Shown here: in pieces, positions 16,537 through 23,906 of the stretch
Position numbering within the stretch: position 1 is the first letter of the stretch
How the letters are laid out: the number at the start of each line of letters is the position of its first letter
Assembly: GCF_039535235.1 (NCBI RefSeq)
Contig: NZ_BAAAWU010000001.1
Span: 186,001 to 250,000, forward strand
Origin: Streptomyces roseoviridis
GTDB lineage: Bacteria > Actinomycetota > Actinomycetes > Streptomycetales > Streptomycetaceae
Reading direction: 5' to 3'
Length of the DNA stretch: 64,000 bases
The notes under the pieces: generated by a model
Databases searched by the model: none
What the model was told of the DNA's origin: nothing
Seen by the model: the letters and a program-made list of their open reading frames with translations, nothing else
Made by a program: the position numbers and the translations under genes

Positions 16537-16652
16537 GCCGAGAGCTTGCCGCCCTGGACCGCGAAGGTCCAGACCAACGACGGGGCCGGAGACCGCCGGG
16601 GCGCGGGCGGGTCCGTTGCGGCCGGCTCCGGGGGACGGCCAGGATGACCCGC

Positions 16653-17558
16653 ATGCGGAACATCGTGATCGTCGACGCCCCGTCCAACCTCGGGCTGCGG
16701 CCGCCGGCCCCCGGCACCGTGCCCGGCTGCCACAAACTGGCGGGGGCGCTCCGCGAGAACGGGATCGTGCGGAGACTGGGGACGTCCGAGGGCGGGGTCG
16801 TGGTACCGCCCCGCTACGACCTGGGCGACTGGCGGGAGGGCGACGGGGTCTTCCACGCGGCGGCCCTCGCCCGGTACACCGTCCGGCTCGCCGACCGCGT
16901 CGAACGCCACGTGGCCGCCGGGGACTTCGCGCTCGTCCTCGGCGGCGACTGTTCGGTGCAGCTGGGCGCCGCCCTCGCGCTGCGCCGGCTCGGCCGGTAC
17001 GGCCTGGCCTCCGTCGACGCGTCCCCGGACTTCCGCCATCCGGGCAACTCGGACCGGGTCGGCGCGGCCGCGGGCGAGGAGCTCGCCCTGGCGACCGGCC
17101 GCGGCCAGGCCGACCTGACCGATCTGGAGGGACGGCGCCCCTACCTGCGGGACGAGGACGTCCGGCTCCTCGGCACGCGCGACGCCTTCCTTGACGACCC
17201 CGAGCTCGTGGAGCTGCGGGCGCTGAAGGTGCCCGTCGCCACGGTGTCCGAGCTGCGGGAGTGGGGCCCCGCCGACCTGGGGGCCGCGACCGCCCTCAGT
17301 CTGGAGACACCGGCCCTGGACGGCTTCTGGGTGCACCTGGACGCGGACGTCCTGGATCCGACGGTGATGCCGGCCGTGGACAGCCCCGACCCGGACGGCC
17401 TGCTGCCGGACGAACTCCTCGCCCTGCTGCGGCCGCTGGTGCGCTCCCCGCGCTGCGTCGGGCTCGACGTCACGATCTACGACCCGGATCTCGACCCCGA
17501 CGGCACCGCCGGCGCGCTCCTCACCGATCTCGTCGTGGCGTCCTTCGGGGAGAGCTGA
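16653..17558 (+). CDS. Arginase/agmatinase-fold protein with altered metal ligands
   Basis: A 301-residue ureohydrolase-fold protein. True arginases bind two manganese ions through GGDHS, DAHxD and DxDxxDP. Here these read GGDCS, DASPD and DADVLDP, so both histidine ligands are replaced (His to Cys, His to Ser) while the aspartates remain. It may bind one metal, use other metals, or be non-hydrolytic. ATG 16653 is preferred to ATG 16644 because CAGGAT (16640-16645), with TTGCGG 18 bases further up (16616-16621), forms a plausible leaderless promoter; 16644 would lie inside it. Likely regulated by the divergent LysR protein. Substrate unknown. Confidence 0.8.
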   Translation: MRNIVIVDAPSNLGLRPPAPGTVPGCHKLAGALRENGIVRRLGTSEGGVVVPPRYDLGDWREGDGVFHAAALARYTVRLADRVERHVAAGDFALVLGGDCSVQLGAALALRRLGRYGLASVDASPDFRHPGNSDRVGAAAGEELALATGRGQADLTDLEGRRPYLRDEDVRLLGTRDAFLDDPELVELRALKVPVATVSELREWGPADLGAATALSLETPALDGFWVHLDADVLDPTVMPAVDSPDPDGLLPDELLALLRPLVRSPRCVGLDVTIYDPDLDPDGTAGALLTDLVVASFGES

Positions 17559-17606
17559 GCCTCCTCCGGTCCGCTCACTACCTCGGCTTCGTCGGCATGG
17601 CCGCCC

Positions 17607-18203
17607 TCATCGGCTGTCGGCGTCTCGGCCGAGTACCCAGGTGACCTGTGCAGGGACCGAAGGCAGCCCCCAGGGCTCCACTGCGCCCGTGACCAGGTCG
17701 GCGAGGAACTGGACCGCACCGCCGCTGTAGTGCCACCATCCACCGCTGCGGGAGGCGACGGTGACCGTCCATTCCCCGGGTCCGGCCGGACTGGTCGACC
17801 ACAGGAAGAAGTCGCCCTGAAGAGAGGTCGCCCAGGGGAGCACACCCCCTGGTGCGGGATACGGGCGCAGCGGGACGACGAGCTCCGCGTCCTCGCACCA
17901 CTCGGCGACGATGTCCAGATCGTCCCGCACTCCTTGCACCCACGCCTGCTCCTGACCGGGAACCGGCGCGGCAACCCGGAGAAAGTCGCCCAGGTCGAAC
18001 GTCGGGTAGAGGGTGCACAGCAGTGTGAAGTCCGCAGGGAGGGCCAGTCCCAGCTCCGCCTCCACCAGACCCCAGTCCACGCCGGCCGAAGCAGGCAGCC
18101 GATGCGCAGCAAGCCCGGGTACGGCCCGCTCCAGACATGCGACCGCATCAGCAGCTCCGGTCAGTCGGAAGGGCGGTGCCTGAGTCCCGATGAGGTCGTC
18201 CAC
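17607..18203 (-). CDS. SUKH-like (SMI1/KNR4 superfamily) protein
   Basis: A 198-residue cytoplasmic protein. The segment VEAELGLALPADFTLLCTLYPTFDLGDFLRV is the typical SUKH start (the first lines of the family: ALPADF followed by a hydrophobic strand and DF), and WVQGVRDDLDIV, PLRPYP, LPWATSLQGDFFLW and FLADLVTG continue the fold. SUKH proteins often neutralise polymorphic toxins, but many stand alone with unknown roles. No toxin gene is adjacent. The start is a GTG at 18203 with a poor ribosome site. Confidence 0.78.
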   Translation of the reverse strand: MDDLIGTQAPPFRLTGAADAVACLERAVPGLAAHRLPASAGVDWGLVEAELGLALPADFTLLCTLYPTFDLGDFLRVAAPVPGQEQAWVQGVRDDLDIVAEWCEDAELVVPLRPYPAPGGVLPWATSLQGDFFLWSTSPAGPGEWTVTVASRSGGWWHYSGGAVQFLADLVTGAVEPWGLPSVPAQVTWVLGRDADSR

Positions 18204-18308
18204 CCGCTCAGATTCTCAGACCGGTCGCGTATGACGCTCAGGGCCTCGGGAGCGGAAGGGGGCAAGCCGTCGGGGACGTGGGCGCCGTGCGGCGGGACGG
18301 GGTGACCG

Positions 18309-18340
18309 GGGCGCCGGTCCGCGTGCGGGTTCCGGCGCCC
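18309..18340 (-). terminator. Hairpin terminator after rpmG
   Basis: Nine-bp perfect arms (18309-18317 and 18332-18340) with a 14-base loop lie 12 bases beyond the rpmG stop. Confidence 0.6.
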
Positions 18341-18352
18341 TTGGCGTGCTGG

Positions 18353-18517
18353 TCAGCGCGTCTCGCGGAACTCCACGTGGGCGCCGGCGACGGGGTCGTA
18401 CTTGCGCAGGACCAGACGGTCGGGGTCGTTCCGGCGGTTCTTGCGGGTCACGTAGGTGACACCGGTGCCCGCCGTGGACCGGAGGGTGATCACGGGGCGG
18501 TGGGTGGTGCGTGGCAT
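18353..18517 (-). CDS. rpmG: 50S ribosomal protein L33, zinc-free (C-) form
   Basis: A 54-residue L33. [20 protein letters not shown] and [12 protein letters not shown] are diagnostic. Both CxxC zinc knuckles of the zinc form are absent, so this is the C- paralogue that can replace zinc-binding L33 under zinc limitation. In S. coelicolor C- ribosomal paralogues are repressed by Zur; I see no clear Zur box upstream. AAGGAG directly precedes ATG 18517. It stands alone, without rpmB, rpsN or rpmE paralogues beside it. Confidence 0.95.
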   Translation of the reverse strand: MPRTTHRPVITLRSTAGTGVTYVTRKNRRNDPDRLVLRKYDPVAGAHVEFRETR

Positions 18518-18719
18518 GGTGCTCCTTCCGGCTGCGCCCGCCGTCGGGTCGGTCGACCGTTCGGTTGATTCGGGCATGTCAGCCTCGTCGGGTGCAACAC
18601 CGGTCCCGGCCGGCGCATTCCCTTCCCGGCGGCGCCCCTCCAGGCCCCCTCCCCCGCAGCGCCCGTGCAGGTCCCGGCCGGTGCCCGAGGGCCTGGACGC
18701 GGGCCTCTACGGTGGCGGG

Positions 18720-19102
18720 ATGAACGACGCCCTGCCTTCCGACGTGGCGGCCGCCCTCGATCTCCTGCTGGACCCGGACGACCCCGTGCACGCCGAACTG
18801 CGCCGCCAGGTCCCGCACCTGAGGACGGCCGGGCGGTGCTCCTGCGGCTGCGGCACCACCGACTTCTCCATCGACACGGCGACCGTCCCCGCCGCCCCGA
18901 CGGCCCCGGTACGGGGTCGGTGGCATCGCGGATCTTCCAGGCGGAGGACGGGACGCTCCTGGGTGACCTCGTCCTCTTCGCCCGGCGCGGTCATCTGTCC
19001 TGGCTGGAGGTCTGCGACCTCACCGACGTGGACGGCGAGCTCAAGCCGTCCCTCGGTCTCGCCCTGCGCTGCCTCGGCCGCCCGGCGCCCCGGACCTGCT
19101 GA
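18720..19102 (+). pseudogene. Conserved small protein gene with an apparent -1 frameshift
   Basis: From ATG 18720 the frame reads MNDALPSDVAAALDLLLDPD and RCSCGCGTTDFSIDTATVP, a well-formed start with a CxCxC cluster. Near 18910 this frame turns into Arg-rich nonsense, while the frame one base back continues smoothly with VASRIFQAEDGTLLGDLVLF, HLSWLEVCDLTDVDGE and a stop at 19102. A single-base loss in the PTAPVRG region, or a sequencing error in a GC run, explains it. The intact protein would be about 127 residues. TACGGT (18708-18713) six bases before ATG suggests a leaderless promoter. Function unknown. Confidence 0.75.
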
Positions 19103-19169
19103 CCTCCATCAGCCGGTAGGGTGCCGGGCGGGCGACGGGATCGTCGCGTCGTGCACGGGGAGAAGACAA

Positions 19170-21080
19170 TTGATCAGTGGTCAGCAGCCGGGCCGAGCCG
19201 GTGCCTCCGCGGTGTTCCAGCCGCTCGCCGCCGACGATCCGAGGACGGTCGCCGGTTACCGGCTGGCCGCCCGCCTCGGAGCCGGCGGCATGGGAAAGGT
19301 GTACCTGTCGTACACGCCCGGCGGCCGTCCGGTCGCGGTCAAGGTGATCCGGCCCGAGTTCGGCGAGGACGCCGAGTTCCGGCGCCGGTTCGCCCAGGAG
19401 GTCCGCTCGGCGCAGCGCGTGCAGGGCCTGTACACCGCGCCCGTCATCGACGCCGACGCCGAGGGCGCGCAGCCGTGGCTGGCCACCGCCTACGTGCCGG
19501 GCCCCTCGCTCGCCGACGCCGTCGTGACGCACGGGGCGCTGCCGGTGGAGACGGTGCTGCTGCTGGTCGCCGGGATGGCCGAGGCCCTGCACGTCATCCA
19601 CGGGGCGGGGCTCGTGCACCGGGACCTCAAGCCGTCGAACGTGCTGCTCGCCGCGGACGGCCCCCGGGTGATCGACTTCGGGATCGCGCACGCCGCCGAC
19701 GCCACCTCGCTCACGGGCAGCGGCGTCACCATCGGCACGCCTTCCTTCATGGCGCCCGAGCAGGCGGCGGGGCGGCGGGTGACGCCGGCCACGGACATCT
19801 TCGCGCTCGGTCAGGTCGCGGTGTACGCGGCGACGGGCCTGCCGGCCTTCGGCGAGGGCACCTCGCACGGCGTGCTGTACCGGATCGTGCACGAGGAGCC
19901 GGACCTCAGCGGCGTCCCGGAGCGGCTCACGGAGCTGGTCTCCCGCTGTCTGACGAAGGACCCCGAGGCACGGCCGTCCGTCCCCGAGGTCATCCGGCTC
20001 TGCCAGGCGGCCAACGCGGCGACGGTGCTGCGGCGGCCCGAGGACTGGCTGCCCGGGGCGGTCTCCGCCGACATCACGGCACGGGCGGCGACGCCCGCCC
20101 CGGCGCAGACACCGCCGCCGCCCGCGACGGCCCCCTCGGTGGGCCACACCCCGACCGCGCCCGCCTCGGCCCCGCCGTCCCCCGCCACCCCTCCCCCGAC
20201 GGCTCCGTCGCACCCTGCGCCCGTCCCGCCGGGGGCTCCGCACGCGCCGCACGCGCCGCACGCGTACGGGCACGGCCAGGCGCCCACCCACCCGCAGGGC
20301 CTCCACGGCCACCCCCCGGCTCCCGGCCACGCCTACGCGCCGACGCAGGGGCCGGTCCCGGCAGCCGGCTCGCCCGCCGGTCCGGCGCACCCGAATCCGT
20401 ACGGGGCTTCGGGGCCGTTCCCCGGGACGGCGTTCCCGGCGGCCGCGCCCGGCCGGGGAGCGCCGTCCGCCGGCTCGGGCAAGCGGACGCTGCTCGCCGT
20501 ACTCGCCGCCGCGCTGGTCTTCGGCCTGGGCGGCGCCGGCACCGCGTACGTCCTGCTCAAGGACAAGGAGCAGCAGACCACGGCGGGCGCCGACGGCGAT
20601 CCGGGCGGGCAGAAGGACTCGGGCGGATCGTCGGCCGGTGCGTCGGGAGGCTCGGCCGGGGCGACGGCGGCCGGGAAGCCGTCCGCCCGGACCGGGCCGA
20701 AGCCCGCCGTGTTCCAGGACATCGACCTGACGGCCGGCTACCACCTGACGCTGGGCGACGAGGTCGTACGGCCCCAGGACGGCGAGGACGGCGGTTACGA
20801 GCTCTCCTATGACACCGGCGGGTACCTGGACGCGGAGACCACCGGCGGCAACCTGGTGCTCCTGGACCCCGGGCAGGAGGGCTCGCTCGCCACCTGCCGT
20901 GCCGAGACCCGCTTCACCAAGGAGGTCTACGTGAACAAGCTGTCCAAAGGCCGGCAGGTGTGCGTGACCACGGGGTCGGGCCACATGGGTCTCGTCACCG
21001 TCAAGGGCTTCTCGCCGGAGGGCTCGCCGAGCACGTACATGACGCTGGACCTGACGGTCTGGCGCAACGGGGCGGCCTGA
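19170..21080 (+). CDS. Membrane Ser/Thr protein kinase with C-terminal extracytoplasmic domain
   Basis: A 636-residue PknB-type kinase. Kinase domain about 30-285: GAGGMGKVYLS, Lys58, HRDLKPSN (Asp152), DFG (Asp169) and APEQAAG. A long Pro/Ala/His linker follows (about 315-455), then one membrane helix (about 457-475; LAVLAAALVFGLGGAGTAYVLL) and an outer domain of about 125 residues with many beta strands and two cysteines, not recognised as PASTA or NHL. The start is a TTG at 19170, chosen because GGGGAGAAG ends just upstream and the conserved region begins soon after. It follows the frameshifted gene closely. Confidence 0.92.
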   Translation: MISGQQPGRAGASAVFQPLAADDPRTVAGYRLAARLGAGGMGKVYLSYTPGGRPVAVKVIRPEFGEDAEFRRRFAQEVRSAQRVQGLYTAPVIDADAEGAQPWLATAYVPGPSLADAVVTHGALPVETVLLLVAGMAEALHVIHGAGLVHRDLKPSNVLLAADGPRVIDFGIAHAADATSLTGSGVTIGTPSFMAPEQAAGRRVTPATDIFALGQVAVYAATGLPAFGEGTSHGVLYRIVHEEPDLSGVPERLTELVSRCLTKDPEARPSVPEVIRLCQAANAATVLRRPEDWLPGAVSADITARAATPAPAQTPPPPATAPSVGHTPTAPASAPPSPATPPPTAPSHPAPVPPGAPHAPHAPHAYGHGQAPTHPQGLHGHPPAPGHAYAPTQGPVPAAGSPAGPAHPNPYGASGPFPGTAFPAAAPGRGAPSAGSGKRTLLAVLAAALVFGLGGAGTAYVLLKDKEQQTTAGADGDPGGQKDSGGSSAGASGGSAGATAAGKPSARTGPKPAVFQDIDLTAGYHLTLGDEVVRPQDGEDGGYELSYDTGGYLDAETTGGNLVLLDPGQEGSLATCRAETRFTKEVYVNKLSKGRQVCVTTGSGHMGLVTVKGFSPEGSPSTYMTLDLTVWRNGAA

Positions 21081-21230
21081 CCACCCGCACTCCCCCACAC
21101 TCCCCCGCCTCCCCCGACGTTCCCCGACCTTCCCCGGATTCCTCCGAGCTTCCCTCAACTTCCCTTTCGACCCCGTCATCCGCGTACACTAGGGAGCGAC
21201 AGCGGAAACAAGAGCGGGGACGAGGAAGTG

Positions 21231-21710
21231 ATGGGGCGGTTCCACACGGTCGAGCAGGTCGCGGATCTGCTCGGCCTGCACGTCAAGACGGTCCGCGGCT
21301 ACGTCCGCGACGGGCGGCTGCCGGCCACGCGGGTCGGGCGGCAGTACCGGATCCGCCAGGAGGACCTGGACGCCTTCACGGGCTCGCCCGGCCCGACACC
21401 GGCGGCGTCCGCCTCCGAGGGCGCCCCGGCCGCCCCCGCTCCCCCGGCGCCGCACGCGGACGTGTCGAGCATCGTGCAGGTCGACGGGGTGGACCGGCGG
21501 ACGGCCGACCGGCTGGCGAACGCCGTCATGGCCACCGCGCTGGGGCGGCACGGACGCGCGGGCGGCGCGGACGCGGACCGGTGCCGGCTGCGGGTCGAGA
21601 CCGTCTTCGACGAGGAGCGCGCGTCCCTCAAGTTCGTCGTCCTCGGCGACCTCGCCACCACCGCCGGTCTGCTCAAGGTGATCGACGCACTGATCGGAGA
21701 CGCACGGTGA
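21231..21710 (+). CDS. Helix-turn-helix protein (BldC/MerR-type DNA-binding domain) with C-terminal extension
   Basis: A 159-residue protein. The first 55 residues are an excisionase-type winged helix (FHTVEQVADLLGLHVKTVRG, RLPATRVGRQYRIRQEDLD) as in BldC. A Pro/Ala linker leads to a second domain of about 85 residues (SSIVQVDGVDRRTADRLANA, FDEERASLKFVVLGDL) of unknown type. Its stop overlaps the GTG of the DUF4180 gene (GTGA), so the two are translationally coupled. GAGG before ATG 21231 decides the start. Confidence 0.88.
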   Translation: MGRFHTVEQVADLLGLHVKTVRGYVRDGRLPATRVGRQYRIRQEDLDAFTGSPGPTPAASASEGAPAAPAPPAPHADVSSIVQVDGVDRRTADRLANAVMATALGRHGRAGGADADRCRLRVETVFDEERASLKFVVLGDLATTAGLLKVIDALIGDAR

Positions 21711-22075
21711 ACACACTGCGGGACATCCACGGCACGTCCGTCCTGGTCTGCCCGCCGGACGGGCCCGCGCTGCTCGGCGAGCGGGACGCGACCGACCTAA
21801 TCGGCGAGGGCTCGTACAGCGGGGCGGCCTGGGTGGCGGTGCCGGTCGAGCGGTTCACCGAGGACTTCTTCCGGCTGAGCACGCGGGTGGCCGGGGACAT
21901 CGTGCAGAAGTTCGCCCAGTACCGGATGGGACTCGTCGTCCTGGGCGACATCTCCGCCCACCTGGAGGGGAGTTCCGCGCTGCGGGACTTCGTCCGCGAG
22001 TGCAACAGGGGCGGGCAGATCTGGTTCGTCCCGGATGCCGAGGCCCTCGCGGCACGGTTCACTCCGGCGGACTGA
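21707..22075 (+). CDS. DUF4180 domain protein
   Basis: A 122-residue cytoplasmic protein. The segments ATDLIGEGSYSGAAWVAVPV, EDFFRLSTRVAGDIVQKF, YRMGLVVLGDIS and SSALRDFVRECNRGGQIWFV match the small DUF4180 family, whose biochemical role is unknown. The GTG start at 21707 overlaps the stop of the HTH gene by four bases, so the pair is probably a regulator and its partner or effector. Confidence 0.88.
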   Translation: MNTLRDIHGTSVLVCPPDGPALLGERDATDLIGEGSYSGAAWVAVPVERFTEDFFRLSTRVAGDIVQKFAQYRMGLVVLGDISAHLEGSSALRDFVRECNRGGQIWFVPDAEALAARFTPAD

Positions 22076-22340
22076 AGGCGGGTCCCCGGAGTTCCGTCGC
22101 GCCAAGCCGCACGGCGCCGGGGCAGAGCAGGGCCACGCCGACGGAGTCGGCCGTGACGGCTTGCTCCTCCGGGTCGCGTCCCGTTCGCACGACCGGCCGT
22201 CGAGGGAGTCCCGGCGGCGGCCGTCGCGGGACCTAAGCACGTTCAGGCACACCCGGGAGACGTCGGCGGCGAGCCGGCCGCCCGGGTTCTCCACGCCGTC
22301 GACTCTCCCGCGCTCAACGCCCCATGGGAACACGGGCTCT

Positions 22341-22412
22341 CGTCCCTCGGGGACGGGTCATCCCTCAGGGACGGGTCATCCCTCAGGGACGGGTCATCCC
22401 TCGGGGACGGGT
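22341..22412. repeat. Four 18-bp tandem repeats containing a stop codon
   Basis: Units 22341-22358, 22359-22376, 22377-22394 and 22395-22412 are near identical and each holds TCCCTCAGGGA or TCCCTCGGGGA. On the minus strand they read Pro-Val-Pro-Glu-Gly followed by TGA in three copies and CGA in the most distal one, so the coding end of the DUF4440 gene, with its stop, has been multiplied. Nothing further is seen in the rest of the gap 22076-22340. Confidence 0.9.
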
Positions 22413-22780
22413 GTTCCCTGGTGGTAGTAGAGGCGCCAGCCGGTCTCGCCCTCGCCCTTGCGCCAGATCGAACTGCGGCGCGCCCTGCGGCCGTCGAAGA
22501 GGGTCTCGAACGTCAGGTGGACGAGGCCGGGGGCGAGGAGCACGCCGCGCATGCCGGACACCTCGAAGCGCGGACCGTCCGCCGCGCCGCCGTCGAGCCC
22601 GGGGAGGGCGGCGAGCATCTCCTCGTACGTCCAGTGCCGTCCCGAGGCGCCGACCTCGGTGAACTCGGGGTCGTGGAGGCGGCGGGCCTCGGCCGCGTCG
22701 GTCCGGACCGCGGGGTCGAGCAGGCGCAGTTCGCCCTCGATGGCGGCGGCGACCGCGGCGCTCTCACTGCTGTCGATCAT
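22394..22780 (-). CDS. DUF4440 / NTF2-like protein
   Basis: A 128-residue SnoaL/NTF2-fold protein. AIEGELRLLDPAVRTDAAEA, LLHDPEFTEVGASGRHWT-type strand, LHLTFETLF and SSIWRKGEGETGWRLYYHQ are the usual order for DUF4440 proteins, a cone-shaped fold used by many isomerases, cyclases and orphan proteins. No catalytic residue can be assigned. Its last codons and stop form one unit of an 18-bp tandem repeat. Confidence 0.82.
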   Translation of the reverse strand: MIDSSESAAVAAAIEGELRLLDPAVRTDAAEARRLHDPEFTEVGASGRHWTYEEMLAALPGLDGGAADGPRFEVSGMRGVLLAPGLVHLTFETLFDGRRARRSSIWRKGEGETGWRLYYHQGTPVPEG

Positions 22781-22875
22781 GGGCGCATCCTCTCGCGGCC
22801 GGCGATCCGGAGCAAGGAATTCGGTACCGACGGGTAGGCGGACGGCCGGTCTTGCTATACCTTCCGTCCAACAGC

Positions 22876-22898
22876 TTGCTAGACAACGTGTCTAACAA
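22876..22898. promoter_or_regulatory. Palindromic TetR-type operator before the AurF-like operon
   Basis: TTGCTAGAC (22876-22884) and GTCTAACAA (22890-22898) are nine-base inverted arms with one mismatch and a five-base centre. The site lies 40 bases before the start at 22938, in promoter position. No TetR gene is in the window next to it. Confidence 0.6.
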
Positions 22899-22937
22899 GC
22901 GTCCGTTCCCGCCCCGAGGTCATCGAGGAGCCGCACC

Positions 22938-23852
22938 ATGGAAAGCAGCACCGTCCGGCCGGCGGACCAGGCCCTGCAGCCCGAGCGCGACGCGGCCCGC
23001 CGGCTGCTCGAATCCTCCGCCAAGCTCTCCTACGACCCCGCCACCGAGGTGGACTGGGAGACCCCGCTCGACGAGGACTTCCACGGGATGAGCCCCGAGT
23101 GGAGCACCCTCTACGGCACCCGCTACTGGCAGGAGCTGACCGAGGCCCAGCGCAAGGAGCTGACCCGGCAGGAGTCGGCGTCGGTGGCCAGCACCGGCAT
23201 CTGGTTCGAGATGATCCTGCAGCAGATGGTGCTCCGGGACATGTACGCCAAGGACCCGACCGACCCGCGCTTCCAGTGGGCCCTGACCGAGATCGCCGAC
23301 GAGTGCCGGCACTCGATCATGTTCGGCCGCGGCGCGGCCAAGCTCGGCGCCCCCGCCTACCGCCCGCCGCGGTTCGTCCTCGAACTGGGGCGCGCCTTCA
23401 AGACGCTGGCCGTCGGCGAGGCCGCGTACGCCTCCATCCTCGTCGCCGAGGAGGTCCTCGACGTCATGCAGCGCGACTGGATGCGTGACGAGCGGGTCGT
23501 CCCCTTCGTGCGGACCATCAACAACATCCATGTCGTCGAGGAGTCGCGGCACATGAAGTTCGCGCGCGAGGAGACCCGCGCCCGGCTGCGCAAGGCGGGC
23601 CCGCTGCGCCGCCACCTCCAGGCGCTGGTGGTCTCCATCGCCTCGTACTTCATCGTCACCAGCATGGTCAACCGCGAGGTGTACGCGAACGCCGGGCTCG
23701 ACGTGGAGCGGGCGCTCGCCGAGGCCAAGGCCAACGAGCACCACAAGGCCCTGATGCGGTCGAGCTGTTCGGGCCTGATGGAGTTCCTGGCCTCGGCCCG
23801 GCTGCTCACCCGCCCCGCCGTCGCCGTCTACCGGCGCGCCCACCTCATCTGA
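22938..23852 (+). CDS. AurF-like diiron oxygenase
   Basis: A 304-residue all-helical, ferritin-like oxygenase. Two carboxylate/histidine motifs that bind iron are visible, EIADECRHSIMF (about 115-126) and HVVEESRHMKFA (about 197-208), with further glutamates in RQESASVASTGIWFEMIL and LVAEEVLDVM. AurF itself oxidises an aryl amine to a nitro group; close actinobacterial relatives next to FprB-type reductases (for example Rv0885-Rv0886 in M. tuberculosis) have no firm substrate. GAGGAG precedes ATG 22938. The FprB-like gene 54 bases downstream probably supplies electrons. Confidence 0.88.
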   Translation: MESSTVRPADQALQPERDAARRLLESSAKLSYDPATEVDWETPLDEDFHGMSPEWSTLYGTRYWQELTEAQRKELTRQESASVASTGIWFEMILQQMVLRDMYAKDPTDPRFQWALTEIADECRHSIMFGRGAAKLGAPAYRPPRFVLELGRAFKTLAVGEAAYASILVAEEVLDVMQRDWMRDERVVPFVRTINNIHVVEESRHMKFAREETRARLRKAGPLRRHLQALVVSIASYFIVTSMVNREVYANAGLDVERALAEAKANEHHKALMRSSCSGLMEFLASARLLTRPAVAVYRRAHLI

Positions 23853-23906
23853 GCCGCAGACCCCGCCCGAACCGCCCGCCCCGGAGCCCCGCGAGCTGAC
23901 GACGAC

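Noticed and set aside
17607-18203. SUKH-like protein considered as part of a toxin-immunity locus
   Set aside because: No polymorphic toxin, secretion or further immunity gene lies next to it, and the second SUKH-like gene is 40 kb away.
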